Source of the DNA: JBCCFK01 sp965262315
GTDB lineage: Bacteria; Actinomycetota; Acidimicrobiia; Acidimicrobiales; UBA8592
Assembly: GCA_965262315.1 (NCBI GenBank)
Contig: CBDHFJ010000101.1
Coordinates: 1 to 64,000, forward strand
Length of the DNA stretch: 64,000 nucleotides
Direction: 5' to 3'
The notes beneath the pieces are model-generated. The model ran no database searches. It was given only the letters and a program-made list of their open reading frames with translations, and was not told the DNA's origin. Below, piece by piece: positions 17,198-25,278 of the stretch (position 1 is the stretch's first letter; every line of letters begins with the position of its first letter). A program made the translations under genes and the position numbers.

Positions 17198-18130
17198 ATG
17201 TCGACCGCGATCGAGCGGGAGCTCTTGAGCAGAGCGCGTCTACAACACGGCGTCGTCGCCACGCATCAAGCCCGACAGCTCGGCACTCGGGCGCAGATCA
17301 ATCACGAGTTCACTCGTGCGATCTGGACCGAGGAAGCGCCCCAGGTCTTCGGCGTCGCCGGTGCGGCTCGGACGCCCGAGTTCAGCACGATGGTTCGTCT
17401 GCTCAGGAGCGGGCCCGGCGCCGTCGTGAGCCACATCTCCGCCTTGTGGCTGTGGGAGGTGGTGATGGGGGTTTGGTTCGACCCGCTCCACGTCACCAGG
17501 ATTCGTGGGACGAACGGTGTCAAGGTCCGAGCAGATGGCATCTCCGTCCATGAGACGCGGAAGATGCCGTCGCACCACGTCACGATTCACCGCGGGTTCG
17601 CGGTGGTCACGCCCGCCCGAGCGCTCGCCGATGTGGCCGCGCTCGCACCCATGGGCCGAGTCGAGCGGTGGCTGGATCGCGCCTGGTCGCTCCGCCTCGT
17701 CAGCTACGACGAACTCATGCGGGTTCTCGGGGACCTCAACAAGAAGGGAAGGAGAGGGATCCGTCCGCTCCTGCGCCTCGTGGCCGAGCGTGGTCCCGGC
17801 TACGTGCCGCCCGAGAGCGGACTCGAGAGTCGACTGAACTCGCTCCTGGGTCGCGCGGGCCTGCCCGGTGTGCGACGACAGGTGGAGCTCGGAGGAGAGG
17901 TGTGGCTCGGCCGGGTCGACTTCGTGGTCGATGGCGCGTTCCTCGTGATCGAGGTTCAGTCCGACCTGTATCACGCTTCGTTGTCGGCGGGTCGCGACGA
18001 CGAGAAGAGAATGGCCGCCCTGGCCAACGCCGGGTTCCGAGTGCTCCCGGTGTGGGAGTCCGACGTCTGGATGCGCCCTCGTGAGGTGGTTGCCGCGGTG
18101 GAAGCGGCGATGCGCGAGTCCCGCCGCTGA
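17198..18130 (+). CDS. AbiEi-like N-terminus with DUF559/Vsr-like nuclease domain
   Basis: A 310-residue protein. Residues about 1-90 resemble the winged-helix AbiEi antitoxin-type domain common in actinobacteria (VVATHQARQLG, then VVSHISALWLWEV). The C-terminal 110 residues look like the DUF559 branch of the PD-(D/E)xK nuclease fold: an ESRLNSLL helix, RQVELG, then VDFVV and LVIEVQSDLYH, in which Asp and Glu could bind metal and Gln replaces the Lys. The last part (RMAALANAGFRVLPVWESDVW) is the typical end of that fold. It is surrounded by five identical palindromes, two before and three after, and no toxin partner is adjacent. The function is not known. Confidence 0.75.
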   Translation: MSTAIERELLSRARLQHGVVATHQARQLGTRAQINHEFTRAIWTEEAPQVFGVAGAARTPEFSTMVRLLRSGPGAVVSHISALWLWEVVMGVWFDPLHVTRIRGTNGVKVRADGISVHETRKMPSHHVTIHRGFAVVTPARALADVAALAPMGRVERWLDRAWSLRLVSYDELMRVLGDLNKKGRRGIRPLLRLVAERGPGYVPPESGLESRLNSLLGRAGLPGVRRQVELGGEVWLGRVDFVVDGAFLVIEVQSDLYHASLSAGRDDEKRMAALANAGFRVLPVWESDVWMRPREVVAAVEAAMRESRR

Positions 18131-18134
18131 GCTT

Positions 18135-18307
18135 CTGCCAGCGTGGTGTCAGGTCATGGTGTGTTGTGACGCTGGCAGAACGCGTGGGTTCGAGCTTCTT
18201 CTGCCAGCGTGGTGTCAGGTCATGGTGTGTTGTGACGCTGGCAGAACGCGTGGGTTGGAGCTTCTGCCAGCGTGGTGTCAGGTCATGGTGTGTTGTGACG
18301 CTGGCAG
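18135..18307 (+). repeat. Three identical 44-bp palindromes (18135-18178, 18201-18244, 18264-18307)
   Basis: These are the same 44-bp sequence, in the same orientation, as the copies at 16999-17104, without any difference. The 22- and 19-bp spacers are also nearly alike (AACGCGTGGGTT followed by GAGCTT), so this is a tandem array and not a CRISPR. It starts 4 bp after the stop of the nuclease gene and lies in the convergent gap before the TauD gene. Confidence 0.9.
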
Positions 18308-18350
18308 AACGCGTGGGTTGGCCAACCGGTGTTGGCGTGGCCGTCGAAGG

Positions 18351-19170
18351 CTAGGGGTTGACTCCGTCGACGGGGTCGCCGGCGAGGACGACGCGGTGCA
18401 TCAGGCGCGCCTCGTCGTAGTCGGGCGTGGCGTAGTGGTGCACCGCACGGTTGTCCCAGACGGCCACGTCGCCCGGGGACCACTGGAACCGGCACTGGAC
18501 CTCGGGGTCCTTGTACTGGTCGTACAGCATCGCGAGCAGGGTGGCGCTCTCGCGTCGTCAGTTCGTTGATGTGCTGGGTGAACAGCGCGTTGACGAACAG
18601 GCAGCGTTTACCGCTGCCGGGGTGGACGCGCACCACGGGGTGTACCACCGGGTCGGTGGGGATCGTGATGCCCATGCCCGATGCGGCTCGGGTCAGCGCG
18701 GCTCCACCGTGGTGGGTGGCGGTGAGGTCGTCGATCAACGCTTGCATCGGCGCCGAGAGGTTCTCGTACGCCTGTGAGGAGCTGGCCCACAGCGTGTCCC
18801 CGCCCACGGCAGGCAGCTTCACCGCCTGGAGCATCGAACCCCGGGGCGGTTGCGCGAGCCACGTGGCGTCGGAGTGCCAGGTGGAGATGCCGCCGAACCG
18901 GCGCCCGGCGGCCTCCTCGATCCGGTGGACGAAGGGGTGTTCCTCGCTGACGGCGGGCGCGAAGTCGAACAACTCGGGCTCGCCGAAGATGCGGGCGGCG
19001 GCCGTCTGCTCGTCCAGATCGAGGTGCTGATCGCGGAAGAACAGCACACCGTGGGCGTGCCAGGCAGCGACCAGTGCGGCCTTCGTCTCGTCGTCGACTG
19101 CTCGGAGGTCGATGTCGTCGACGAATGCGCCGACGGACCCCGACGCTGGGGTGATGGCCAGAGTGCTCAT
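18351..19170 (-). pseudogene. TauD/TfdA dioxygenase, frameshifted near 18552
   Basis: From the ATG at 19170 the frame encodes a normal TauD N-terminus including WHSDATW, which holds the His-x-Asp iron ligands. After HINELTTR the frame is lost at about 18549-18554 and the ORF runs into the palindromic repeats to 18283. In the next frame the missing end is intact: ATLLAMLYDQYKDPEVQ, WDNRAVHHYATPDYDEARL with the distal His, and a TAG at 18351. A one-base insertion or two-base deletion explains it. If corrected, the product is about 273 residues, normal for TauD. It is the last gene of the ABC/CoA-ligase operon. Confidence 0.78.
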
Positions 19171-19231
19171 CCGTCGCTCTCCTGGGCTCGGTTGGTGGGC
19201 GTGTCCAGTTGCCGGCAGTCCTCGAGCGGTG

Positions 19232-20882
19232 TCACCGCGCCGCCCCCGAATCGAGTCGGGGCGCTTCGGTGACCCCAGCGGCCTCGAGTTCGGCGGCGAT
19301 CGTCTCCCGGAGCCGATACTTCTGCACCTTGGTGCCCGACATCGGCCACTCGTCCACGAACCGGACGTAGCGAGGCACCTTGAATGTCGCGATCTTGCCC
19401 AGACAGTGGTTGATGAGCTCGTCTTCGGTGGCGGTCTCGCCGTCCTTGAGTTGGACGAACGCCGCGGGGACCTCGGTGTAGCGAGCGTCGGGGGCCGCCA
19501 CCACCTGCACGATCGACACCGCCGGGTGGCGAGCGAGGTAGTCCTCGATCTCGGCGGCCGCCACGTTCTCGCCGCCCACCTTGAGCATGTCCTTGATGCG
19601 CGACAGGAATGTGAGGCGTCCGTCGGCGTCCATCTCGGTCAGGTCGCCGGTGTGGAACCAGCCGTCGTCGTCGATGCGCTCGGCGGTGGTCTCCGGGTCC
19701 TTGTAGTAGCCGAGGAACCGGGACACCCCGCGGTAGCAGAGCTCGCCGACGCAGGGCGGCTCGAGGTCACGGCCCGACTCGTGGTCGACGATCTTGGCCT
19801 CCATCCCCGGCACAGGGAAGCCGCACGTGTTGACCCGCTCGTCGAGCGGATCGGTCTCCACGCCGACCGAGATGAAGCCACAAGACTCGGTCCCGCCCGT
19901 GCATGACACCTGCACGGCGGTGGGGAGGCGCTCCTGCATGGCACGCAGGCGTTCGGGCACACCCACATTCGCCAGCAGCCGCAGCGACCCCATGTCTGCG
20001 GCGTCGAAGTCCGGGTGGTCGAGCACCGCCAACCAGATCGTCTCGAACGCGGGGAAGCCGACCGTCGCCTTGTGGTCGCGAAGCTGGCGGACCGACACGC
20101 CGGGCTCGAACAGGCCGGGATGGCAGAACCGAGCGCCGGACACGATCGAGGTGACCAGCACCACGATCCCGCCGATGTGGAACAGCGGAAGCGGCGACCA
20201 GAAGGTGTCGTCGGGGGTCAAGCCGAAGCGGTTGTCCGCCATGTTGGCGCCTTGGTGCAGCAGCGTGCTGTGGCTGTGCATGCAGCCCTTGGGGTTGGCC
20301 GTGGTCCCCGAGGTGTAGAGGAGGATGCACTCGTCGTGGGGCCGATTCCGGGCCTCTTCTGCGTCGACCTCGGAGGTATCGACGGTCCCGGCCATCTCCG
20401 CGAATGCGCCCCGACTGAGGATGCCGGGTGCGGGTTCTTCGCCGCCGAGCACGTAGCGCAGCTCGGGGAACCCCCCGAGGTTCAGCGGGCCGCCGGGATG
20501 ACTGGCCAGTTCGGGGATGGTGTCGACCACGACGTCGGCCAACACGTCGTCGACGACCAGCACGCGCAAGTCTGCGTGATGGGCCAGGAATCGGAGCTCT
20601 TCGGCCTTGTACCGAGCGTTGATCGGGACCGCCCAGGCGCCGAGGCGCATGGTGGCCACCAGCATGGCGAGCGTGTCGATGCCGCCCATCTGCAAGATGC
20701 CGACCTTGTCGCCGCGGCCCACGCCCGAGCGCCCGCAGACCGCGTGCGAGCTCGCGACTGGTCGAGGCCAGTTCGGCGTACGAGCACTGTTCGTCGGGGA
20801 AGATGACGGCTGGGTGTGACGACTCGCGGGCCACCTGGTCGAGCGCCGCCGGGAGGGTGAGCGTCGAGATGTCACGAGCCAT
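19232..20882 (-). pseudogene. AMP-forming acyl-CoA synthetase, frameshifted near 20725
   Basis: The N-terminus (MARDISTLTLPAALDQVARE to ELARGLRALG) is in the frame of an ATG at 20882, and from VGRGDKVGILQMGGID onward the enzyme continues in another frame to 19232. One extra G in a GGG run (20724-20726 on the plus strand as CCC) accounts for the shift. The rest is complete: YTSGTTANPKG, GGTESCGFISVG, GWFHTGDLTEMD, and MSGTKVQKYRLRE near the end, giving about 550 residues. It lies 10 bp after the permease gene, suggesting that the imported substrate is activated to its CoA thioester. Confidence 0.8.
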
Positions 20883-20891
20883 GGCCGTCTC

Positions 20892-21893
20892 CTACAACGA
20901 GGTCACCTGGGTGAAGCTACCGCCGGATCCCGACTGGGTCTTCCAGCGCAACGCATATCGTTCGATCGCGCCGATCAGTCCGTTGAGCACCAGCGACACG
21001 ACGGCGAGCACGAAGACGAGCGCGAACAGCGCCTCGTAGTTCAACTGGTTCGACTGCGTGATCAACCGCTGGCCGAGGCCGCGTTTGGCGGAGAAGATCT
21101 CGCCGAAGACCGCACCCTGGACCGAGATGATCGCCCCCAGACGCAGCGCGCCGAGGATCGACGGCATGATGGCCGGCAGGGTCACCTTCATGAACCGCTG
21201 GAACGTGGACGCCCCCATGGTGGTTGCCACCATCTCGAGGTCGGGGTCGACGAGCGACACCGCAGCCTGCGTCGGCACTTGCACGACGAAGAACACGATG
21301 ATGATGATCAGCACGACCTTGGACATCTCGGCCACGCCGTAGACCACCAGGATCAGCGGCAGGAACGCGATCTTGGGCATCGCGTTGAACAGGATGATGA
21401 ATGGTCCGAAGATCTTGGACACACGTTTGAAGCGGCCCAGGATCAGGCCGGCCGTCACGCCCAGGATCGATGCGATCACGAACCCGGACAACGCTTCCTT
21501 CACGGTGACCCAGAAGTCCACCCAGAACAGGCGCTCGGTCAGGATCTCGGTGAGGTAGTTCCAGGTCTCGCCCGGCGCGGCGCGGAACGTCTCGGGGACG
21601 TTGGGGAGCGGTTGGATGCCGAAGATCGACAGGGAGTCCCAGCCATCCCAGATCGTCTCGGACCACCACAGCCACCACATCAGGAGCAGCAGGGCGATCC
21701 GGCCCAGCTGGACGGGGATGTCGATCCGGCGGAGCCAGTACTGGGTGGTCGAGACCTGCGGCAGCATGCCGCGCACCTCGTCCTGGGTGGGGACGCCGGG
21801 CCTGGTCGGGTCCTGATCGGCCATGTCGGCCATGTCGGCCATGTCGGCCATGTCGGCCGTGTCAGCCTCGCGGACGTCGTCAGACGATTTCAT
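20892..21893 (-). CDS. ABC permease, SsuC/NitT-TauT type
   Basis: A 333-residue inner-membrane protein with about six helices between residues 65 and 320 and the BPD_transp_1 EAA loop in TLPAIMPSILGALRLGA, where the ATPase docks. The N-terminal tail is long and charged and contains the tandem Ala-Asp-Met repeat encoded by 21819-21863. The ATG at 21893 overlaps the end of the ATPase gene by 14 bp; later Met codons in the repeat could also be starts. It forms an importer with the neighbouring ATPase and lipoprotein. Permeases of this group carry sulfonates, nitrate, taurine, or pyrimidine precursors. Confidence 0.88.
   Translation of the reverse strand: MKSSDDVREADTADMADMADMADMADQDPTRPGVPTQDEVRGMLPQVSTTQYWLRRIDIPVQLGRIALLLLMWWLWWSETIWDGWDSLSIFGIQPLPNVPETFRAAPGETWNYLTEILTERLFWVDFWVTVKEALSGFVIASILGVTAGLILGRFKRVSKIFGPFIILFNAMPKIAFLPLILVVYGVAEMSKVVLIIIIVFFVVQVPTQAAVSLVDPDLEMVATTMGASTFQRFMKVTLPAIMPSILGALRLGAIISVQGAVFGEIFSAKRGLGQRLITQSNQLNYEALFALVFVLAVVSLVLNGLIGAIERYALRWKTQSGSGGSFTQVTSL
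21819..21863 (-). repeat. In-frame 9-bp tandem repeat (Ala-Asp-Met) in the permease gene
   Basis: Four perfect copies of GGCCATGTC and a fifth with one change (GGCCGTGTC). Read on the minus strand they encode repeated Ala-Asp-Met in the permease N-terminal tail. Gain or loss of a unit keeps the frame. Confidence 0.85.
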
Positions 21894-22668
21894 CGCGGAG
21901 CTCCTCCCAAATCCGGTGTTCGGCTTCCTTGAACTTCTCGTCGAAGCGGAGTTCGTCGATGATGCGCGGGCGGGGGAGGTCGATCATGGTGTCGGACTTG
22001 ATGCGGCCGGGTCGGGCCGTCATCACGATCACCCGGTCCGCGAGCAGGACCGCTTCCTCCAGATCGTGGGTCACGAAGATCACCGTCTTGTGATCTGCGT
22101 CCTCCCACAGCTGCACGAATTCGGCCTGGACCTTCAGGCGGGTCTGTGCATCGAGGGCGCCGAAGGGCTCGTCCATCAGCCACAGGTCGGGGTCGATGGC
22201 GAGTGTCCGAGCGATGGCGACTCGCTGGTTCATGCCCTGGCTGAGCTGTGAGGGGAACGCGTTGGCGAACTGCTCGAGGCCGACCGTCTGCAGGAGCTGC
22301 ATGGCCCGGGCCCGTCGTTCGGCTTTGGGAACGCCACGGATCTCGAGGCCGAACTCGACGTTCTTGCGAGCCGTGCGCCAGGGGCTCAGTGCCGAGCGGG
22401 CCAGCATGTAGCCGATGTCGCGGCTGGGACCGTCGACCTCGACACCGTGGCGTTTGACCGAGCCTCGGGTCGGCTTCAGCAGGCCGGCCAGCATGTTGAG
22501 GATCGTGGTCTTGCCACACCCGCTTGGTCCCACGATGGCCACGAACTGGCCCGCGGGGATCGAGATGTTGATGTCGTGCGTGGCCAGGACGGGCTCGTCG
22601 GTCGGCCGTTCACCACCGAAGATCAGCGTGACGTCGTCGAGCTCGACGGCCGGATGTGCGCCGTTCAT
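21880..22668 (-). CDS. ABC ATPase, SsuB/TauB type
   Basis: A 262-residue nucleotide-binding subunit: Walker A GPSGCGKTT at residues 47-55, Q-loop region with ARSALSPWRTA, signature LSQGMNQRVAIAR, Walker B LWLMDEPFGALD, and the switch His in FVTHDLEEAV. The order of motifs and MTARPGRIK at the end are typical of the nitrate/sulfonate/taurine importers. It follows the binding-protein gene after 89 bp that contain a strong hairpin, and it overlaps the permease gene. Confidence 0.92.
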   Translation of the reverse strand: MNGAHPAVELDDVTLIFGGERPTDEPVLATHDINISIPAGQFVAIVGPSGCGKTTILNMLAGLLKPTRGSVKRHGVEVDGPSRDIGYMLARSALSPWRTARKNVEFGLEIRGVPKAERRARAMQLLQTVGLEQFANAFPSQLSQGMNQRVAIARTLAIDPDLWLMDEPFGALDAQTRLKVQAEFVQLWEDADHKTVIFVTHDLEEAVLLADRVIVMTARPGRIKSDTMIDLPRPRIIDELRFDEKFKEAEHRIWEELRDEIV

Positions 22669-22710
22669 GTCCCCCCTGGAAATGAGCGATTCGGTTGGTG
22701 GCCCTCACTG

Positions 22711-22740
22711 CCCGGCCGGCCGGCGAACCGGCCGACCGGG
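22711..22740 (-). promoter_or_regulatory. Intercistronic UUCG hairpin after the binding-protein gene
   Basis: On the minus (coding) strand this reads CCCGGTCGGCCGG-TTCG-CCGGCCGGCCGGG, a 13-bp stem with all positions paired if one U-G wobble is allowed, and a UUCG tetraloop. It starts 17 nt after the lipoprotein stop and ends 42 nt before the ATPase start. No U-run follows, so it is more likely an mRNA stabiliser or attenuator than a simple terminator. Confidence 0.7.
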
Positions 22741-22757
22741 GGAGGGGATCTTCAGGA

Positions 22758-24938
22758 TCAGTTGCCGGTGAAGGCGAAGTCGGCGAAGTCCTGCGGGGCG
22801 TCGAGGATGCCTCGGCCCACCGCGTAGTTGACGTTGTTCTCGAGGCGTGCCTGCTGGAGCGCCGCGTTCAGCGAGAAGCTGCCGACATTGTTGTCGAGGA
22901 TCGCCTCGGCGAGATCGCCCTCCACGCCGGTGAGCGCAGTCAGGTCCTCGAGCACCAAGGCCCGGTTGGCGGGGTTGCGGATCCAGTCCATCGCCTCACG
23001 GATGCTCTGGCGGTAGACCGCCACCGTGTTGGGGTTGTTCTCCGCGAACTCGCGGGACGTGGTGAGCACCAGCGAGGGCCAGTCGAGCTCCGGCGGGCCG
23101 TCGCCGCCCCGGAGGTTGAAGGGCAGGTAGCCGATGCCGTCTGCCTCACCCTGGCTGAGCCCGGGCTCGAAGGTGATGGCCCAGTCGACCTCGCCCGAGG
23201 AGAGCGCGGCCAGCGTCGTCCCGGCGAGGCCGGTGGCGATGTAGGTGGCGTTGTCGGGGTCGAGGCCGGCCGACTCGAGGAGCTGGCGGGCGATCTGCTC
23301 TGCAGCGGCACCGCGGGCGACGACGCCCACGTTGGTGCCGTCGAGCGCTGCCATGACGCACTCCCAGTCACCCTGTTCACAGTCGATCTCACCGAAGCTG
23401 TTCGACACGATGATGTCGAAGAAGTGCGTGTTGAGGACCTGCCCGAACATGACCACGTCGAAGTCGGCGTTGCGGATGCCCAGCATGTTGTCGGGCGTGT
23501 TACCCACGAACTGCACGTCGCCGGCGATCAGGGCGGCGGCGTTGGCCGGGCCGGATTCGCAAGCGATGAACTCGACGTTGAGGCCGTTGGCCTCGAACAC
23601 GCCGCGATTCGCCGCGACTGCTGCCGGCAGGCCGGAGAACGAGGGTGCCTGGCACACGCCGACGTCGGCGGTCTCGGGCACCAGCGCGTCGGGCACGATG
23701 ACGTCGATGTCGGGACCCACGGCGAACTCGCCGAATTCCTGGGGTGCGGCGAGGATGCCACGGCCGACTGCGTAGTTGACGTTGTTCTCGATGCGGGCCT
23801 GGTCGAGCTGGAACGTGGTGCTCAAGCTGGCGACGTTGGCATCGAGGACCGCCTCGGCGATGTCGCCTTCGAGGCCGAGGAACGTGCCCATCTCGGCGAG
23901 GACCGCGTCGCGGTTGGCGGGATCACGGATCCACTCGACGGCTTCTCGCAGCGACTCGCGGTAGTGGAGGACGGCGTTCGGGCTCTCGTCCCAAACTGCA
24001 CGTGAGGTCGTCAGCACCAGCGACGGCCAGTCCAGCTCGGGCGGACCGTCGCCGTTGCGGAGACTGAACGGCAGGTAGCCGATGCCATCGGCCTCACCCT
24101 GGGTCATGCCGGGCTCGAAGGTGATGGCGTAGTCGACCTCGCCGGAGGACAGCGCGGCCAGGGTGGTGCCCGAGAGGCCGGTGGCGATGTAGGTGGTGTT
24201 GTCGGGGTCGAGGCCGGCCGACTCGAGGAGCTGGCGGGCGATCTGTTCTGCGGCGGCACCGCGGGCCACGACGCCCACGTTCGCACCGTCGAGGGCGGTC
24301 ATCACGCACTCCCAGTCACCCTGATCGCAGTCGATCTCGCCGAAGTTGTTGCTGACGATGATGTCGAAGAAGTGGGTGTCGATCGCCTGGCCGAACATGA
24401 CCACGTCGAAGTCGGCGTTGCGGATGCCCAGCATGTTGTCGGGCGTGTTGCCCACGATGTCGACCTGCCGCGAGATCAGTGCGGCGGCGTTGGCCGGACC
24501 CGACGGGCACTGGATGAACTCGCCGGTGATCCCACGTGCCTCGAGCAGACCCTGGGTGACCGAGACGTGTGCCGGCAGGCCGCTGAACGACGGTGCCTGG
24601 CAGATGCGGAGGGTGTCGACTTCGGGGGCACCGAGCTCGTCGCCGGCATCGCCGTCGTCGCCAGAGCCGTCGCCGGAGCCGTCCGCCGGAGTCGTCACGA
24701 CGAGTCGTCGCCGGACCGTCGTCCGCCGGAGTCGTCGCGACGAGTCGTCGCCCGAGCCGTCGTCACTCGAGTCGTCGGACGAGTCGTCGCCACCGTCGTC
24801 GCCGGAGCCGTCATCGGATGACGCAGCGTCGTCACCGCCAGAGCCGGCGTCGTCGTCATCGCCGCCGCAAGCAGCCGCGATCAATGCAAAGGCGAGCAGT
24901 ATCGCCAAGAGCTTCAGAAGTCGAGACTTCCTCACCAT
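22758..24938 (-). CDS. Lipoprotein with two tandem NMT1/SsuA-like solute-binding domains
   Basis: A 726-residue protein, about twice the family length. Residues 1-25 form a lipoprotein signal (LLAFALIAAAC, lipobox Cys), followed by an acidic Ser/Asp/Gly linker to about residue 100. Two full binding domains follow, roughly encoded by 24620-23700 and 23680-22760. Both start with CQAPSFSGLPA and share ANAAALI, FVGNTPDNMLGIRNADFDV (or IVGNTP), GDWECVM and LDPDN; they are about three-quarters identical. One polypeptide therefore offers two similar sites to one transporter, which follows in the operon (ATPase, permease). A signal peptide precedes only the first domain, so this is a fusion and not two genes. 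The substrate is unknown, with sulfonates or aromatic acids plausible from the context. Confidence 0.88.
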   Translation of the reverse strand: MVRKSRLLKLLAILLAFALIAAACGGDDDDAGSGGDDAASSDDGSGDDGGDDSSDDSSDDGSGDDSSRRLRRTTVRRRLVVTTPADGSGDGSGDDGDAGDELGAPEVDTLRICQAPSFSGLPAHVSVTQGLLEARGITGEFIQCPSGPANAAALISRQVDIVGNTPDNMLGIRNADFDVVMFGQAIDTHFFDIIVSNNFGEIDCDQGDWECVMTALDGANVGVVARGAAAEQIARQLLESAGLDPDNTTYIATGLSGTTLAALSSGEVDYAITFEPGMTQGEADGIGYLPFSLRNGDGPPELDWPSLVLTTSRAVWDESPNAVLHYRESLREAVEWIRDPANRDAVLAEMGTFLGLEGDIAEAVLDANVASLSTTFQLDQARIENNVNYAVGRGILAAPQEFGEFAVGPDIDVIVPDALVPETADVGVCQAPSFSGLPAAVAANRGVFEANGLNVEFIACESGPANAAALIAGDVQFVGNTPDNMLGIRNADFDVVMFGQVLNTHFFDIIVSNSFGEIDCEQGDWECVMAALDGTNVGVVARGAAAEQIARQLLESAGLDPDNATYIATGLAGTTLAALSSGEVDWAITFEPGLSQGEADGIGYLPFNLRGGDGPPELDWPSLVLTTSREFAENNPNTVAVYRQSIREAMDWIRNPANRALVLEDLTALTGVEGDLAEAILDNNVGSFSLNAALQQARLENNVNYAVGRGILDAPQDFADFAFTGN
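24681..24752 (-). repeat. Out-of-phase direct repeat in the acidic linker
   Basis: A 32-bp unit (24681-24712) is repeated at 24721-24752 with one mismatch and a 40-bp period. Since 40 is not a multiple of three, the two copies are read in different frames, producing an Arg-rich patch (RRLRRTTVRRRLVV) within an otherwise Ser/Asp/Gly linker. Confidence 0.7.
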
Positions 24939-25003
24939 GGATCCCCCCCAAGGGTCTGATGCGCGCAGCCTCCTGCACGCAACCTGCCAGGCAGTCCAGC
25001 ATC

Positions 25004-25023
25004 AATTGAACCGATCGTCAATT
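25004..25023. promoter_or_regulatory. AT-rich operator-like dyad AATTGA-N8-TCAATT
   Basis: A perfect 6-bp inverted repeat around ACCGATCG, strikingly AT-rich in this GC-rich DNA, 66-85 bp upstream of the ABC operon start. This is the shape of a dimeric repressor site; the regulator is not identified. Confidence 0.5.
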
Positions 25024-25228
25024 AACCCTCCTGGAGCGCTCATGGGACCGAGGTCCCGGGAGGCGGCTGGCAGGATGCCGAAAACCACGGTGCGGAGGTC
25101 GGCGGGCTGACGCGCCACCTCGCAACACGCCGAACCCATACCCCGTGGGGCGGAATCGAGGTTTCGGGAGCGCCGCGAGTGGCGTGGACGGCCGGCGAGA
25201 TCCGCGATGGCGATTCGCGGCATCCTGC

Positions 25229-25234
25229 TAGGTT
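25229..25234 (+). promoter_or_regulatory. -10 box (TAGGTT) for the P450 gene
   Basis: TAGGTT lies 45 nt upstream of the ATG at 25279, leaving a leader of about 37 nt that contains a GGGGGGAG ribosome binding site. Confidence 0.45.
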
Positions 25235-25278
25235 CATCGCCGGGGTCCGACGGGCGTCGGGCGCCGATGGGGGGAGTG

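Larger units (their letters stand above)
24939..25278. other. Divergent intergenic region (340 bp) with control elements
   Basis: This gap separates the minus-strand ABC operon from the P450 gene. It holds a GGGGGGATCC ribosome binding site just before 24938 (minus strand), the AATTGA/TCAATT dyad at 25004-25023 and a TAGGTT -10 box at 25229-25234 for the P450 gene. No convincing small gene was seen. Confidence 0.6.

Noticed and set aside
17061..18307. Possible CRISPR array
   Set aside because: The repeat is a long palindrome of 44 bp, spacers are 18-22 bp and nearly identical to each other, and no cas gene is present.
18081..18569. ORF repeating LPAWCQVMVCCDAG three times
   Set aside because: The coding potential comes only from the palindromic repeats, is in a different frame from the nuclease gene and runs against the TauD gene; no start signal.
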